Notes under the pieces: model-generated
What the model was told of the DNA's origin: nothing
Database searches by the model: none
What the model saw: the letters and a program-made list of their open reading frames with translations, nothing else
Part shown: piece after piece, positions 23,083 to 34,766 of the stretch
Numbering within the stretch: position 1 is the stretch's first letter
Layout: each line of letters begins with the position of its first letter
DNA from: Hypholoma sublateritium FD-334 SS-4
Taxonomy: Eukaryota > Basidiomycota > Agaricomycetes > Agaricales > Strophariaceae
Length of the DNA: 64,000 nt
Assembly: GCA_000827495.1 (NCBI GenBank)
Contig: KN817539.1
Location: 124,001 to 188,000 of the forward strand
Direction of reading: 5' to 3'
Made by a program: the position numbers and the translations under genes

Positions 23083-25625
23083 TCAGAATAGCTCGATGGA
23101 ATCGTAGACAAAGTTTGGGCTGAGAAAAACATCGCCCGAGCTTCCGCTGATAACATTGATGGCGATGTTGTTGGACCCAGCGATCAGCGTTCCTGAAGAG
23201 GTCGAGGAGTGATTAAGTGTATAATTAGGACTTGATTAGGACTCTCACTGCGACCACTTACCGGAAGGGATGGTGAAATCGTCTTGGGATGTATTAAAAT
23301 AAGAGAGGAACTGAGCGTGCAATGCCATCTACTCACAAACTTGGTTGATACCTCTATAAGTTCCACGAGTAACTCTGTAAAAAGGAGGTAAATTCAGCTC
23401 GAAAAGATATTGATAATTAATTACCCTCGAGAATCAATCGAAGGAGGTGCTGACGGGACTCAGTCTCAGCCGTGCGTGGGAGCTTATGAACTACATACCA
23501 GGCGGAGCGGAAGATGTCCAAGAGTTGACTGTGACTTGAGGCCTGCCACCCGCGAAAGCCGACGTAGTTCTGATACGCAACGTACGGGCTCCTTTTTTAT
23601 CGGTGCAAATCAGACATGATCAATCAGTCAAACCAGTTGAGGATATTACCGATTTGAGAGGAAGAGGCTGTCCACTTGATAGTCGTCGGGTTATTGACCT
23701 GCAGGTGCGAGAGTCAGCGTAAACGATATACACAGTGTGTATGGGCAGCTTACATCTTTAAATTGTGCCATCGGGAAGGATGAGGCGGAGCTTGATCCGA
23801 CGGTGAAAGTGATTGGCCCCCAGTTGCTCATTCTTGTATCCGAACTAGTTTTGAAGCGAAGAGTTATCTCCTAGTTAGACAATAATATGAAGCCCCTGTG
23901 CGTACGGGTGCATCCATTCAATATTATTCGCGTTTAAGAAGCTGGAGTGGAAAATATCAGCCAACTCTGGGGAGAATGAACGTTCTCTGGGACTCACCCA
24001 GTTGGCGTTCCATCAACAGTGCCTTGGTGTTTGGCAAATGTAAGTTCATCTATCACTACAATCTCGCACACAGATATTTACCGATTGACCAGATGACGGA
24101 TGGCCGGCTGAGAGAACTCGTCAGGGTGATCGAAGAGGTGCCTCCAGCGTTAACGTTAACGCTGCCGGTGGCAGCTGCGATTTCGCCTTGATACAGGGTT
24201 ACGCCGTATTGCCCAGGCTTCATCAAGTTACGACTGAACTGGCCACTGTGTTTACACGCTCAGTGCGGTAAGATGAAGGTATATACGTGAAATTTTGACT
24301 GACTTTGAGCCAGAGACCCAGTATTGTGCTGCCGAGTTCTACACATTGGATTCATGAGTGTAGGCCCAAAAAATCAGTACGAAAGTGAGTACATTGAATG
24401 TAATTGTGACAGGTTGACCAGAGAGTGTGCCAGAGTATGAGCCCGACACGGTACCACGACTAGACGCTGGAACATAGCCTTGGAGACCGAGATTGTCCAT
24501 AAACGATGTATCAAGAGTGCCAGAAGGAACAGAGCCAGTTGTGACGGCCAATGCGTATCTTCAAATTGTCGCTTTAGCAAAGAAAACCGGGATATACTGC
24601 AGAGCAAACTTACGGCCCAAAGAATCCAGTGCGGTATGCCTCAGTTTGTTCGTGACCAGAGTTCATGTAAAAGTAGAGTTCTTGCTGAGCTGTTCCTTGA
24701 TTATCAATGTCTGGGAACGTGTTGTTAATTACCTTTCATTCTGTGATTTCATTACTGCATTTTGTTACCTCGGAAGAATGGACCGCCAGACGAGGTCTCG
24801 TAGCCCACACCAGGAACGATCATATAGACGCCTACACCTGACCCTGTAACACCGTGGACTTGATCTTCAATGAATCGAACCTATCAGATTGTCAAAAGTT
24901 TGTCGTATGGATAACATGTTTCCTAAGGCTTACACTTGAGTAGAACTTGGAGCGCGTCTGTCCATTAAGAAGGAAAACGTCGGAGCCTTCGATGGCTGTG
25001 GCGCCGTTGATTTCAGATACGTATTCCCCGTTCTTCATGACTCCATTGGGCAGCGATGACTTTGACAGTCGGGCAATGAGTCGCAACTCCCCGACGGTAG
25101 GCTCGGCGGACACATATGTACCGATGTACAATGTGTTGATGCCTGATTTGACGATATAGTAGTGGGTCTGTGTACAACCCCGTTAGCAAAGATTAAGGAT
25201 GTCTAGTTGAATAAAATTGGCGGTTACAATTGTACTGGTTCTGATCGTGACGATGGCGATATTATTCGACACACTTGATGTCACTGTAGCAGAGCCTTGA
25301 ATAGAAGAGTTAATGGCAATCCCAAGTAAGTGCGGTGTTTAACCTACCTAAGCCAGAGCTGAGTTGCGTGAACTCCGTTGAGTCTTGCAGTTGCTTTCCG
25401 TTGAAAAGCATGGAGGTTATGTCCCCATTGGCCGTGTTGACTTGGAAATTATACAAGGTAAGGCCCGGCATCGAGCTATCTAAACATGTACCCACCTGTA
25501 GTGACAAGACCTGCTCCAGAATCAACTACTAACTTTCCGCTCGAGGTGGTAACGCCAAAGGCTGCTAGAGCGCTCGGGATGAAGGCCCAGAGGCTAAGAA
25601 CAATAAGCTCCAAGGTGATTTGCAT
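23083..25625 (-). CDS. Secreted rhamnogalacturonan lyase (PL4-type)
   Basis: A minus-strand gene with many short introns starts at 25625 and ends with IELF and a stop at 23083-23085. The first 20 or so residues ([19 protein letters not shown]) form a signal peptide. The mature start, [20 protein letters not shown], and then [17 protein letters not shown] are typical of RhgB-like lyases. Later blocks include [40 protein letters not shown] and [21 protein letters not shown] carbohydrate-binding-like C-terminal domain contains the block ending FVYDSIELF. The enzyme cleaves rhamnogalacturonan I of pectin by beta-elimination outside the cell. This suggests growth on plant material. Some exon borders in 23200-24300 are not certain. 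Confidence 0.87.
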
Positions 25626-26274
25626 CCTGTAAAGTTGCGATGGTCAATGAACATTTGTTCTGGATATTTATGGAGAAATCACCATGACCTGCCTCTCTCA
25701 GGCTCGGGGCAAAAGACGCTTTAAAACGCCGACAGGAAGGCGAAGTTCAGACATTGTAAGGAAGTGGAAATGGGCCGCATTTCGGTAGATCCAAACTCTA
25801 GGAGAAACAAAGGAGTGCCACGGAAGCCGAAATTACCTCCGTACACAAAATACGCTGATAAGACGCAGATGTGCGTCTCGAATCATGGTCATTTGCTGCC
25901 GCATATTTTCCGGTGACGTCCTGCGTCAGGTATACCTTGAACCGCAAGGCTCAAACACACCTGTCTAGAACGAAGCAGCCCTGCCTTGGAGTGGGTGCGT
26001 GACAAAAATAGGAACCAGCGCCGTGAAAAGCTAAAAACACCTGCTAGGTCAGCAGGCCGGAAAGATGCCATTCAAGCATGGTTGCGAACCATATTGAGTG
26101 GTCATTAATCATTGAATTTGAGACCACCATGCACCCTTTCGCACAGATTCAATGAGTCAACCCACCTGTTATAATTCCTGAGTATTCTCAGAAGAGCCCA
26201 GCATAGCACGGATCACATAAAGTTTATTCCGCATAGATACGAACTGCACGACTTTTGTCCGACTGCCCGGGCTA
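25626..26274. promoter_or_regulatory. Promoter region of the lyase and 3' flank of GRASP
   Basis: No gene is seen in these 650 bp. The lyase start is at the left edge and reads leftwards, so its promoter lies here. I recognised no specific binding site. Confidence 0.4.
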
Positions 26275-27868
26275 TCATTCCACGCTCGTGAGCGAGCCTC
26301 GTGAGGTATCCTCAGTACCTGCAACGCTGGATTCTTCAACGTCGTCATCTTCGGGCCTATCATCTTCGGCAGCAGTAGCTGATGCCGCAGACTGATTTGT
26401 ATGCCGAGAATCAAGGTATCCAGGCTGGCTCAGGAAACGAGGGGAATATTCTGCAAGCAGAGGAGACATCGATTTGGGTCCGCCTTGGTACAAGAAAGTC
26501 CATTAGGTTGATGGGTGGATCAAGGATTACGTTGATGAATTACCATTCATCATGGGCCCGAGAGGACTGCGATTATGCGGAGTTGTCGACAAGGTATTGG
26601 TTGGTATGGGACGATTGACTCCTTGAGCGTTGACCCTAGGCGTAGCCTCGGTGTTATATGAACTCTCGGGGGATTGTAAGTCATGCTCATGGAAATGGTC
26701 GTGAACGTCTGCCGGTGGAAGTCTTGAAGAATGCATAGACCTCGCCTGTAGTTCACGGTCCCATTGCTCTTGTTCTTGATGCCTCCATTCGGCCAGCTGG
26801 GAGGGGTCGTCTGCTGCCGCGTCGGCGGGCACAAACAATTCTTGCGTGCTATATTCATCGCCTCGTTCTTGTACTTCTGCCGGTATAGTTCCAGGTATAT
26901 GATCCTCTGGCTGAGGGGGGATCCTGTGCAGGAGACCAAAGCTTGACATAGCAAGTAAACAGTTAAGACGTCATTGCATTCGCAATGTATAAACCGAGAC
27001 TCACCCAAAGACGCAACCAAGAAGACCTTCCCCTCCCCAATGTCGATTTGGAATGAGGACTACTTCTCGCAACGTACTGAAGGTCATATTTTTTGATTGG
27101 GACATACCAAGTAATATGAAGAATGGACATACTCGAAGTCATATGAGTATACATAAACACGCAGAGGTTTATCGACATGCTGCTAGTGGTTCAAAGAGGA
27201 TGTATAACTCCGGATTCATAAATTGACTCACAGCGTCTACAAGATCATAGAAGTCATTCTCTGCGCTCAATACCCCCCCTGACCAACCTGCATACATCCG
27301 TCATTCCAGGAGACATACAAAGAAGCGAAGAAACCGACGCACCCAATATCCAATCGCCCATAGGTACAAGACCGGCGCTTTCAGCTGGGCTTCCTTCCAA
27401 GACGTCCAGCACATGCCATACGTTATCTGCTGCCATTTCCAGTTGACATAATCTCATGCTGAGACCAAGGAGAGATGGCTGCGCGCTTGAGGGCAATTGC
27501 TGCGAGTCATTGGGGCTGATGCTTTGTTGCGACCAGACACGGGAAGGGGTAACAGGGACGACTAATAGACGCAACCGATTATATATCCAATTGACGACAT
27601 CGACGGCTTTGCACTTACTGCGTGTCTGTTTGGTTTTGCTGTTCCATACATGTAGATTCAATGTTCGATTTTCATGACTTTCAACAATCTTCTCAAGAGC
27701 GGATGCATCTATAGCTTCGGACGAGGGAGAGTCTCCTTCGAAACCGACGACAAAGTCAAAGAAAGGCTCAATATTGGAGTGAAAAGCAGGCGACGAGGGT
27801 GTAACCCTTAGTACATGGAGGCCGCGGGGAGGAATGTCAGATTGCGAGGTGGATTGGCCAGCGCCCAT
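26275..27868 (-). CDS. Golgi reassembly stacking protein, GRASP/Grh1 family
   Basis: A minus-strand gene with several introns starts at 27868 with MGAGQSTSQ. Gly2 followed by a small residue at position 6 is a likely N-myristoylation signal, as in animal GRASPs. Two PDZ-like halves follow: LHVLRVTPSSPAFHSNIEPF with FFDFVVGFEGD, and WHVLDVLEGSPAESAGLVP with GDWILG. The junctions to PLRVYVYSYDFDVLREV and then LIPNRHWGGEGLLGCVFGYG and LLHRIPP match the GRASP core. The C-terminal third is a low-complexity Ser/Pro/Glu tail. The final intron (donor after PMMNG) leads to GPKSMSPLLAEYSPRFLS and the stop at 26275. The family tethers Golgi cisternae and takes part in unconventional secretion. Confidence 0.88.
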
Positions 27869-29988
27869 TGTGCATATATGCCCAGTAGAGTCACTGCGTT
27901 GCGTCTGTGTATTTGGTAGTCGGAGAGAGGCGATTACAGGCAATTGTCAGGTAAAGAGCTCGCCACTGGCAGCGTCGGCCAGCTTGAAGCAGTCTCAAGT
28001 TTCAACGCGTCCACAAGTTCACGTTCACGTGGTATATTACCTACCTAAAAAGGAAAGCAAAATTCCCCAATTCACGTCTGCGACCCTTTGAGCCCCCTGC
28101 AGACAAGTCGATGTGTGATAAAAATTGGTGGAAGAATAATCCAAAGCTGCGGGAATTTTATGAGCTATGCTCAAGTTCTGATAATTTTAAAGCCGATATC
28201 GCATCACCGATGCAAATCATTAGGCGCCGGTCTGATCTTGGTTTCCCACTCTGGTACCCTGGAATGATATAGTAACAACCTCACTCAATTTATCTGACAA
28301 TTCCCAGTCGCTCTATGCCATAGGATGGTGTCCTCAGAGGCAAATGACACCTAGTTGCAGGTAGTCAGTGCAATCTTCGATTCCCGTCCCAAATTTCCAC
28401 ATGCATTAGATTAATCTATTGACTTCTTCTGTAATTCGGATCCTCTGTATAATGGAATGTGTAATACCAATTCACCGAAGCCACTCAAGGTGGCAGCCTT
28501 ATAAATTAGTCTAAGAAGAAAAATGTTAACGCAGAGACTTACATACGGTAAAAAGCAGCTGTTATCTTTCAGATACTGTTCTAACGACTCAACGCGTCCT
28601 CGTCTAAAGTTTCATTAGTGCAAGGTTTAGCAGACATCGCTGAGAATAAATTTCTCATGGGCATATATGTAAGTATAAAAGTATCAATGGTTATAAATGG
28701 CTCTGCATCGGAAACAATAACACCTCACAAGCCTGTTCACGTGGAAGCCACGACCCGCTTTGCACAATGAACTCAAAATAAAAATGAGCGGAAAAACCCA
28801 ACGCAAGTCTGGATAGTTTCAAGCAGCTCTATTTACCAAGATATTTACGCCCGAAGCTGAGCTACTGCAAGAAAATCAAAGGAGAAGTGCATATCACAGT
28901 GTATACTACTTAGATCAGTCAGTGATCATGAAACACTCAAGATGTGGGGCTTTCGAAAAATTAATGAATCTGAAATTCTCAACGAAATCTGCGGAGACCG
29001 CGAGAATGCGGAAATTGACATAACAGTTTTGCTGATATCATGGTTCCCCGGTCATACCGACTCCTGGACCGAGGCTCGAGAAGAACATCTATCCCATTTA
29101 AATATGATTCACATTGAATATACCTAAACTAGGCCCCGGCTTTGATGAACTGGCCCTAGCCGGCTTGGACTTCCATACGTTTTCTGGTTCTTGGGCGCGA
29201 TTTAAATTATTAGAACTTCGCTATGGCATAGCCCTCGACAATTTTTGGAAAGCAGAAAGCACTGCGCATCTGTATCTCCCGTGGCCCATCTCGAGGTCTC
29301 CCTAAAGCTAGGGGACTTCAGAGTGCTTATGGAGTACGGGTCGCTTTTGTGACAGGGAGTTGTCTGAATTCAACTTGAGGTTGGGATCATACATGGCGCG
29401 TTGATGCCTGTTCATGCCCGGGCCGCCGAGAGGGACCCGATATGATTTCTCGCGTAAGGCTGCAACCATTTGCACCGGAGTTTGCGGGTAAGTATTTATA
29501 TTTAGGCTATGCAGCTGGTTCGCCCGTTTCGTTCACGTGGCACAAAGGTGTAAAAGAGGATCCGCGGAACACTTGTCAACAGGCTCTCCAAGGCTCTCCA
29601 CTCTTGACAAAAGATGCCGGGTTGTTTGCGGTGGCATTCCGATGAGTTGTATGATCTGATCAAAACGGGGAGACCCCGCGCCAACAGATTGGGTCCGGGA
29701 TTTAGCCGAGAGTGGTAGCAGTTGGTTGTGTTCTCGTGACATCGATCCAGGTTGGACAACCACGCGCAAGCGCATCTCTCTTTCGCCTGCTCCAGTGGGT
29801 GGCCATTCGATCCAGCTGGATATAAATTATTGAAAAGAAGTTTTGAGTTGGAAAACGCCCGATTGTAAACAAGTTGCCACGGGACAACAAACAGTCAATC
29901 TGCTCAAAACGAGGACCTCCAAACCCCGGACCAGCCCTCCAATACCCCACATTCTCTCATATCTAAAATACGCCCTCTACACACGATC
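27869..29988. other. Intergenic, divergent promoters of GRASP and the Zn2Cys6 regulator
   Basis: About 2.1 kb without a supported gene. Two short plus-strand frames around 28942-29305 have no recognisable domain. A long 5' region is common before fungal regulator genes. No tRNA or terminal repeats were seen. Confidence 0.5.
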
Positions 29989-32909
29989 ATGCCTGTAGCA
30001 CGACCAAAGAAAGAGAATAATTCAGCCACGCCCCCTTCCGACGATGGGCATCTCAAGGAATCTCTCTCCGAAAACAGCAAGAGCAAGAGAAAGTAAGTCT
30101 GGATTCCCCGACGATTTGCCGACCTCCTTTCTACGGCGTTGCCCCTCTTCACCCCGCACTCCCCACGTAACTTCACCCCACATTGTTGCCTTCTCAATTA
30201 CTTTGCAAATATCCAGTGCTCCATGTTATTTGTTCTCCTTCTTTTCTTGAATACCGTGCTAACGTACCTTTATTCTCGTCAATAGGAGGCAATCACAAAG
30301 TCAGTGATTCCAGCCTCATTTCCCGCTAAATTGCTGAACAAAGTATCAGGTTGCGATGCGTGCAGGGCCAGAAAGGTCCGCTGTGCGCGGGAGAATCCGG
30401 ACGATCCAAAGCAGTCCTGCAAACACTGTATAACTCTAGGGATACCTTGCACTTATGACTATCAGCCGAAGAAGCGAGGGCCTCCGAACCTGTACGTAGG
30501 GGTGGGTTAGATCGCTGCATGTGGCTAACTGGTGGCACGCACAGCTATCTACGACGCCTGCAGGAAGCGGCGGCAGCGGCGGCCGGACAAACTCAGAGCT
30601 CGGAAAGTCCTCCGCGCGATTTGGACGCCGCAGCGTCGCCCATCTCCGCCATTGCTAGCCCTCCGCAGAGCCTAGTATCGCCAAGCATCGGCTCCAAGAG
30701 CCCACCTTCATTCTTGGAACCCGCTCTCAATCCGCACCCTACAGTCCCGTCCGTTCCCATCCCGCCATCACGTTATCCAATTGCTGCGGACACATATCAC
30801 AACCATTATTCACAACAAAATAGTTTACCTTCTTCATCCTTTAATGGTCCAAGATCGGTGGACTCGAACGTCAATGGTCATGGCTCTCTCCATGCACACG
30901 GGCAACAGCAACCCAAGACCGAGGAACAGCAAGCCTATTCAGCGCCCGGTTCAGACGCCTTCAGCACATATCCGCTGTATAATTGGTCGTATAAACAGCA
31001 TCAGATGCTTCCCGTGCCAGTTCCCACCACTGTACCGCCCCTTTCGTATTATTATCGACCTCGGCGGTTGGAAGAGATTGCTCCCCGGGATACTATATCA
31101 CTTATCATCGCCCTTTTCTTCGACTTCGTTTACCCGCTGACGCCATGCGTACACAAACCCTCGTTCATGGCTGATCTACAATCACGGCGGGAAGAACGGG
31201 ATCCTCTTTTCTTTGCTCTGGTCATGTCAACGGTTGCGTCGACCCTCGTACAAGTCCCTCGGTCCTATCTACCGATGGAACGACCAATTGTAAGAAAATT
31301 GGCACAGGTATATTACAATTCTCTCTAGTCGCTGTATCATTTTCATGTTGATCAATTTGGAAGACCGCACACGAAGCCAGTCGACACATTACAATTGCCT
31401 CCTATGATCCACCCACATCAATGCACGTCGTAATTCGATACTTGTAATTATTTCTTGTTTCTTCCTCAAATTAACCTAATCTCTCATCCCCAGCGATTGT
31501 ATTTATCATTTCTGCGAAGGTCATGATGCGACACAACACGCCGCCTTTGGCGAAGCCGCACATATTGCTGTGACACTTCGCATGCACGAAGAATTGTCCT
31601 ACGAAGGTCTTGATCCGATTGAATGTGAAGTAAGGCGACGAACTTTCTGGCTCCTTTTCGGAGGTAATTTTTCTTCCGTGGTCCATGTTTTGGCACTGAC
31701 TGATCCGGACGACAACTTAGCTGATAAGTCGATGTCCATCTTGCTTGGTCGCCCGATTTGCTTGCGGGATGAAGACTGTACGGTACACTTCCCGAAGGAG
31801 CTGGATGATGAATAGTATGTCATTTGCTCAATATCAACCGATAATGCACCGAACTGATGATGTACCATTCTTGCGCTTCTCAGTATAACCCCTAGTGCTT
31901 ATTTGCCACAGCCTCAAGGAAAGACCGCAATAGTCTCGGGTCTTAATTACATATCAAGAATATTCGCTCTTCTGGGAGAAATCCTTGTTCGTATTAGGGT
32001 TGATAAACGGTCGCCGCCACAGGGACAATTTGCAACTGCTAGACTGGAGGAAGTGCAGTCCTTGCACGCAAGAGTCTTGACGGCACTGAGTCACGCGCCG
32101 GAAGCTCTACGCCTGAAGCAATCCGCGAATCAACCGAATGTGCCACCTGAGTACGGAGGCGCAGGGTTCCGCCAGGCTACTTTTGCGGAGGTCAAAGACT
32201 TCTTCGATAATCCCAACGCTTCGCGCGCAAACGCACTAAACCCATTCTTGGTAATGCAAGCGAACCTCTTCGTCACGCAGGTATGGTCCCATCTAAGAAT
32301 ATACGAGAACCTGGCTCATTTTGACTTAGCAACTTGTTCGCTTCGTCATCGAACAATATCGAGATGAGCTTATCATAGCTCTTCAAGGGAATCTCGACGA
32401 GCACCAAGTTGCGGAAGACCGCGAAGCTGTTGCTAGCGATCTTTTGAACATTTTGCACAGGTAAAAAGCTCTTAGTGACAGAATATCTCCGGCTGATTCA
32501 CGCTCTTCTCTAGTATACCTATCCAGTCGATCGCGACCAATGGGCCAAGTTTGGTACATATAATGTACCCGCTACGATCTATTCGGCGCTAATTCTTCCT
32601 TCCGTGTAGGTCCACAAAGTTCGCTTCGTGGCGTCTACCCTACTGGATGCGGTACGCAAGGCAGAAACAGCACCCGTCTCTGCCGCTCGTGCCCACGCTT
32701 ATCTCTGTAAGTTCTTTCTCATTTCCGGAGGAGTCACATTTATCTCATACCATATCTCAGGGGACTTCCTCAGTATCCTGTCAGAGATTGAGAGAAATTA
32801 CCTGTAGGTGTCTTGACTGACGTATGAAACAAGAATGTTTGACTTACTGTTGCTCAGGTTGGACGACGACAGAGATGGCACGTCCTCGGGAGATGGAATG
32901 ATGGTGTAG
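29989..32909 (+). CDS. Zn2Cys6 transcription factor with fungal_trans domain, XlnR-like linker
   Basis: The ATG at 29989 opens a multi-exon gene ending at the stop 32907-32909. A basic N-terminus precedes the binuclear zinc cluster CDACRARKVRC plus CKHCITLGIPC, which fits C-x2-C-x6-C-x11-C-x2-C-x6-C exactly. The following linker, YDYQPKKRGPPNLYLRRLQE, is the type seen in XlnR-like regulators. A Ser/Pro/Gln-rich region is followed by the fungal_trans domain: FFDFVYPLTPCVHKPSF, EASRHITIASYD, ECEVRRRTFWLLFGADKS and ILLGRPICLRDEDC. The two cluster halves come from a join over a 56-bp intron whose acceptor falls inside SCDAC. Such factors bind DNA in the nucleus and often control carbohydrate-active enzymes. 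A link to the lyase gene 4 kb away is possible but unproven. Confidence 0.85.
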
Positions 32910-33412
32910 TTTCTTCTTACGTTACATCTGTCGTTTCAACTTGGGACCTACTGTATTTATTTCCTCGCTTTCATCGTATACCCTTGGCCCGGGCCCCGTC
33001 TGCTGTATCCCGAATAGTAACTACTTATACTGATTTACAATGTAGCCTCGAACAGATATCCCTGGTAGTTATTCTCTGACTTAAGTCTTTTATTCAAATT
33101 ATTGTACTTGGAACATTCACAATCTACCTTGCATTATTTAAATAAATAGAACTGCTCATTACTTGCTCACAACTTGCTCTCCTCGATGTTACAATCGGAA
33201 ATAGCCGAAAACCACTGATGGGTAGTAATGATTGGCTGTAAAGCGGCAAATGCGAACTTGAACTTCGAACGCCACTGCCCAGTGCCGACGCGCCAGCATC
33301 GTAAGTTTTACTCTTTAGACATATATCCCACAAGACTCCGCAAGTCTACGCAATCTCTGGGATATTTACGGCACGCATCTCATTCCGAAAGCACTCTTCG
33401 AGCGTCATTCGG
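32910..33412. other. Intergenic between regulator and AOS1
   Basis: No gene is recognised in this 500-bp AT-rich stretch. Its right part is the presumed promoter of the SUMO E1 subunit gene. Confidence 0.5.
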
Positions 33413-34766
33413 ATGGCCAACTCTTCTGAATCTGGGGACCATCCCAATCAAAATGACATACGTTCCACGGATCTCACAGAGGAAGAAGCAACCCGTTACG
33501 ACAGGCAGATGAGACTATGGGGTATAGATGCTCAACAAAGGTAGAATCATCACTATCGGAATTTTTACTGGATTTACGCGCGAGTTTTAGGATGCGTAAT
33601 GCCACAATCTTAGTTGTTCGTCTTCGAGGCGTAGCTACTGAGGCCATAAAGAATGTTGTTCTCGCGGGTATTGGGAAATTGGTCATCGTTGATGATGAAA
33701 ATGTGAGCGAAGAAGACCTCGGCGCAGGATTCTTCTTCAGAGATGAAGATGTTGGCATGAAAGTGAGTTGCTTCCAATACAGAACGGATATACGATGGTA
33801 ATTCCTCGGTTTTTTTTTGGAAAGCGACTGGATGCTGCCAAATTAAGAATCGAGAGCCTAAATCCTCTTGTGACTGTGGAAACAATAACGGATAGTTCGA
33901 TCCTAAACGATGGCCTTGAATCCGTTATCAAAATAGTGGATCTTGTATGCGTAACGGATTGGAACCAAGATGGTCTCGTGAGCCTTTTCATTACATTGCC
34001 GTCAATGGTACTTATTTTCATGCTCGCTGGGTAGTCTCGCATAAATGAAGTATGTCGAACGTACCAGAAACCATTTTACTGTGGTGGCACATATGGATTG
34101 GTTGGGTATATATTCTGCGATCTCATGAGTCATAGCTATTTGGCTCAGTATGTTGGTTCTTTTTCGGTGCTCTCTTTTTGCTAACCGCTCCAAAGGGATC
34201 GTGCTTCTGCAAAAGTTCAACCAAAAACTATCAAAACTACTGCCACATATACTCCACTTAGCCACGCTATTCGTCACAAATGGAACAACCTTACCAAGAG
34301 GCAAACGAAGGAAGTTAACCCGGCATTATTTTTTGCAATTTTAGGCGAGTGTATTGGTACCGCCTAGTTCACCCCGCTTAACGATTCGTATAGCAATTTG
34401 GAAATTCCAATCTATGCATGGCAAACTACCTGATGATGCTAAACAGGTAAACGAACTCGAAGATATCGCCAACTCTCTTATCTCGGAAGCGGAAGTGAAC
34501 AAGCAGGTTCTCATAGGCGAACCCCGGGAACTTCTAAGGTATATATTCGTTTATATTGTGTTTGAAAGCGCTGTTAACTGTAGGATTGCAGTTCTTTATC
34601 GACCACGGCCTGCCACGAATTTTCACCCGTGTGTGCAATAGTTGGGGGAATGTTGGCTCAAGATATCTTGAAGGCGCTCGGTGGCCGCGAGCCTCCAATA
34701 GCCAATTTCTTCGTCTTCGATGGCAACACCGGAGGAGGCACGGTGTGCCGAATGAATATGCCGTGA
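33413..34766 (+). CDS. SUMO-activating enzyme subunit 1 (Aos1/SAE1)
   Basis: A multi-exon gene runs from the ATG at 33413 to TGA at 34764-34766. After a short acidic start comes EEATRYDRQMRLWGIDAQQR, the hallmark opening of E1 subunits. The nucleotide-binding-like fold follows: ATILVVRLRGVATEAIKN, VVLAGIGKLVIVDDENV and DLGAGFFFRDEDVG. The C-terminal part has CAIVGGMLAQDILKALGGRE and FFVFDGNTGGG. There is no catalytic-cysteine domain, as expected for the Aos1 half; the partner Uba2 is not in the window. The heterodimer activates SUMO in the nucleus. The ThiF-like Rossmann motif lacks the second canonical glycine, which is common in Aos1. Confidence 0.9.

Noticed and set aside
24860..24895. Sequence resembling a tRNA T-loop (GAATCGAACC)
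   Set aside because: It lies in an exon of the rhamnogalacturonan lyase and no cloverleaf can be formed around it.
28942..29305. Two short plus-strand frames that could be a small gene
   Set aside because: No domain, no conserved motif and no convincing intron; composition fits intergenic DNA.
30326..30538. Minus-strand ORF across the zinc cluster
   Set aside because: It is the reverse of the Zn2Cys6 coding exon.
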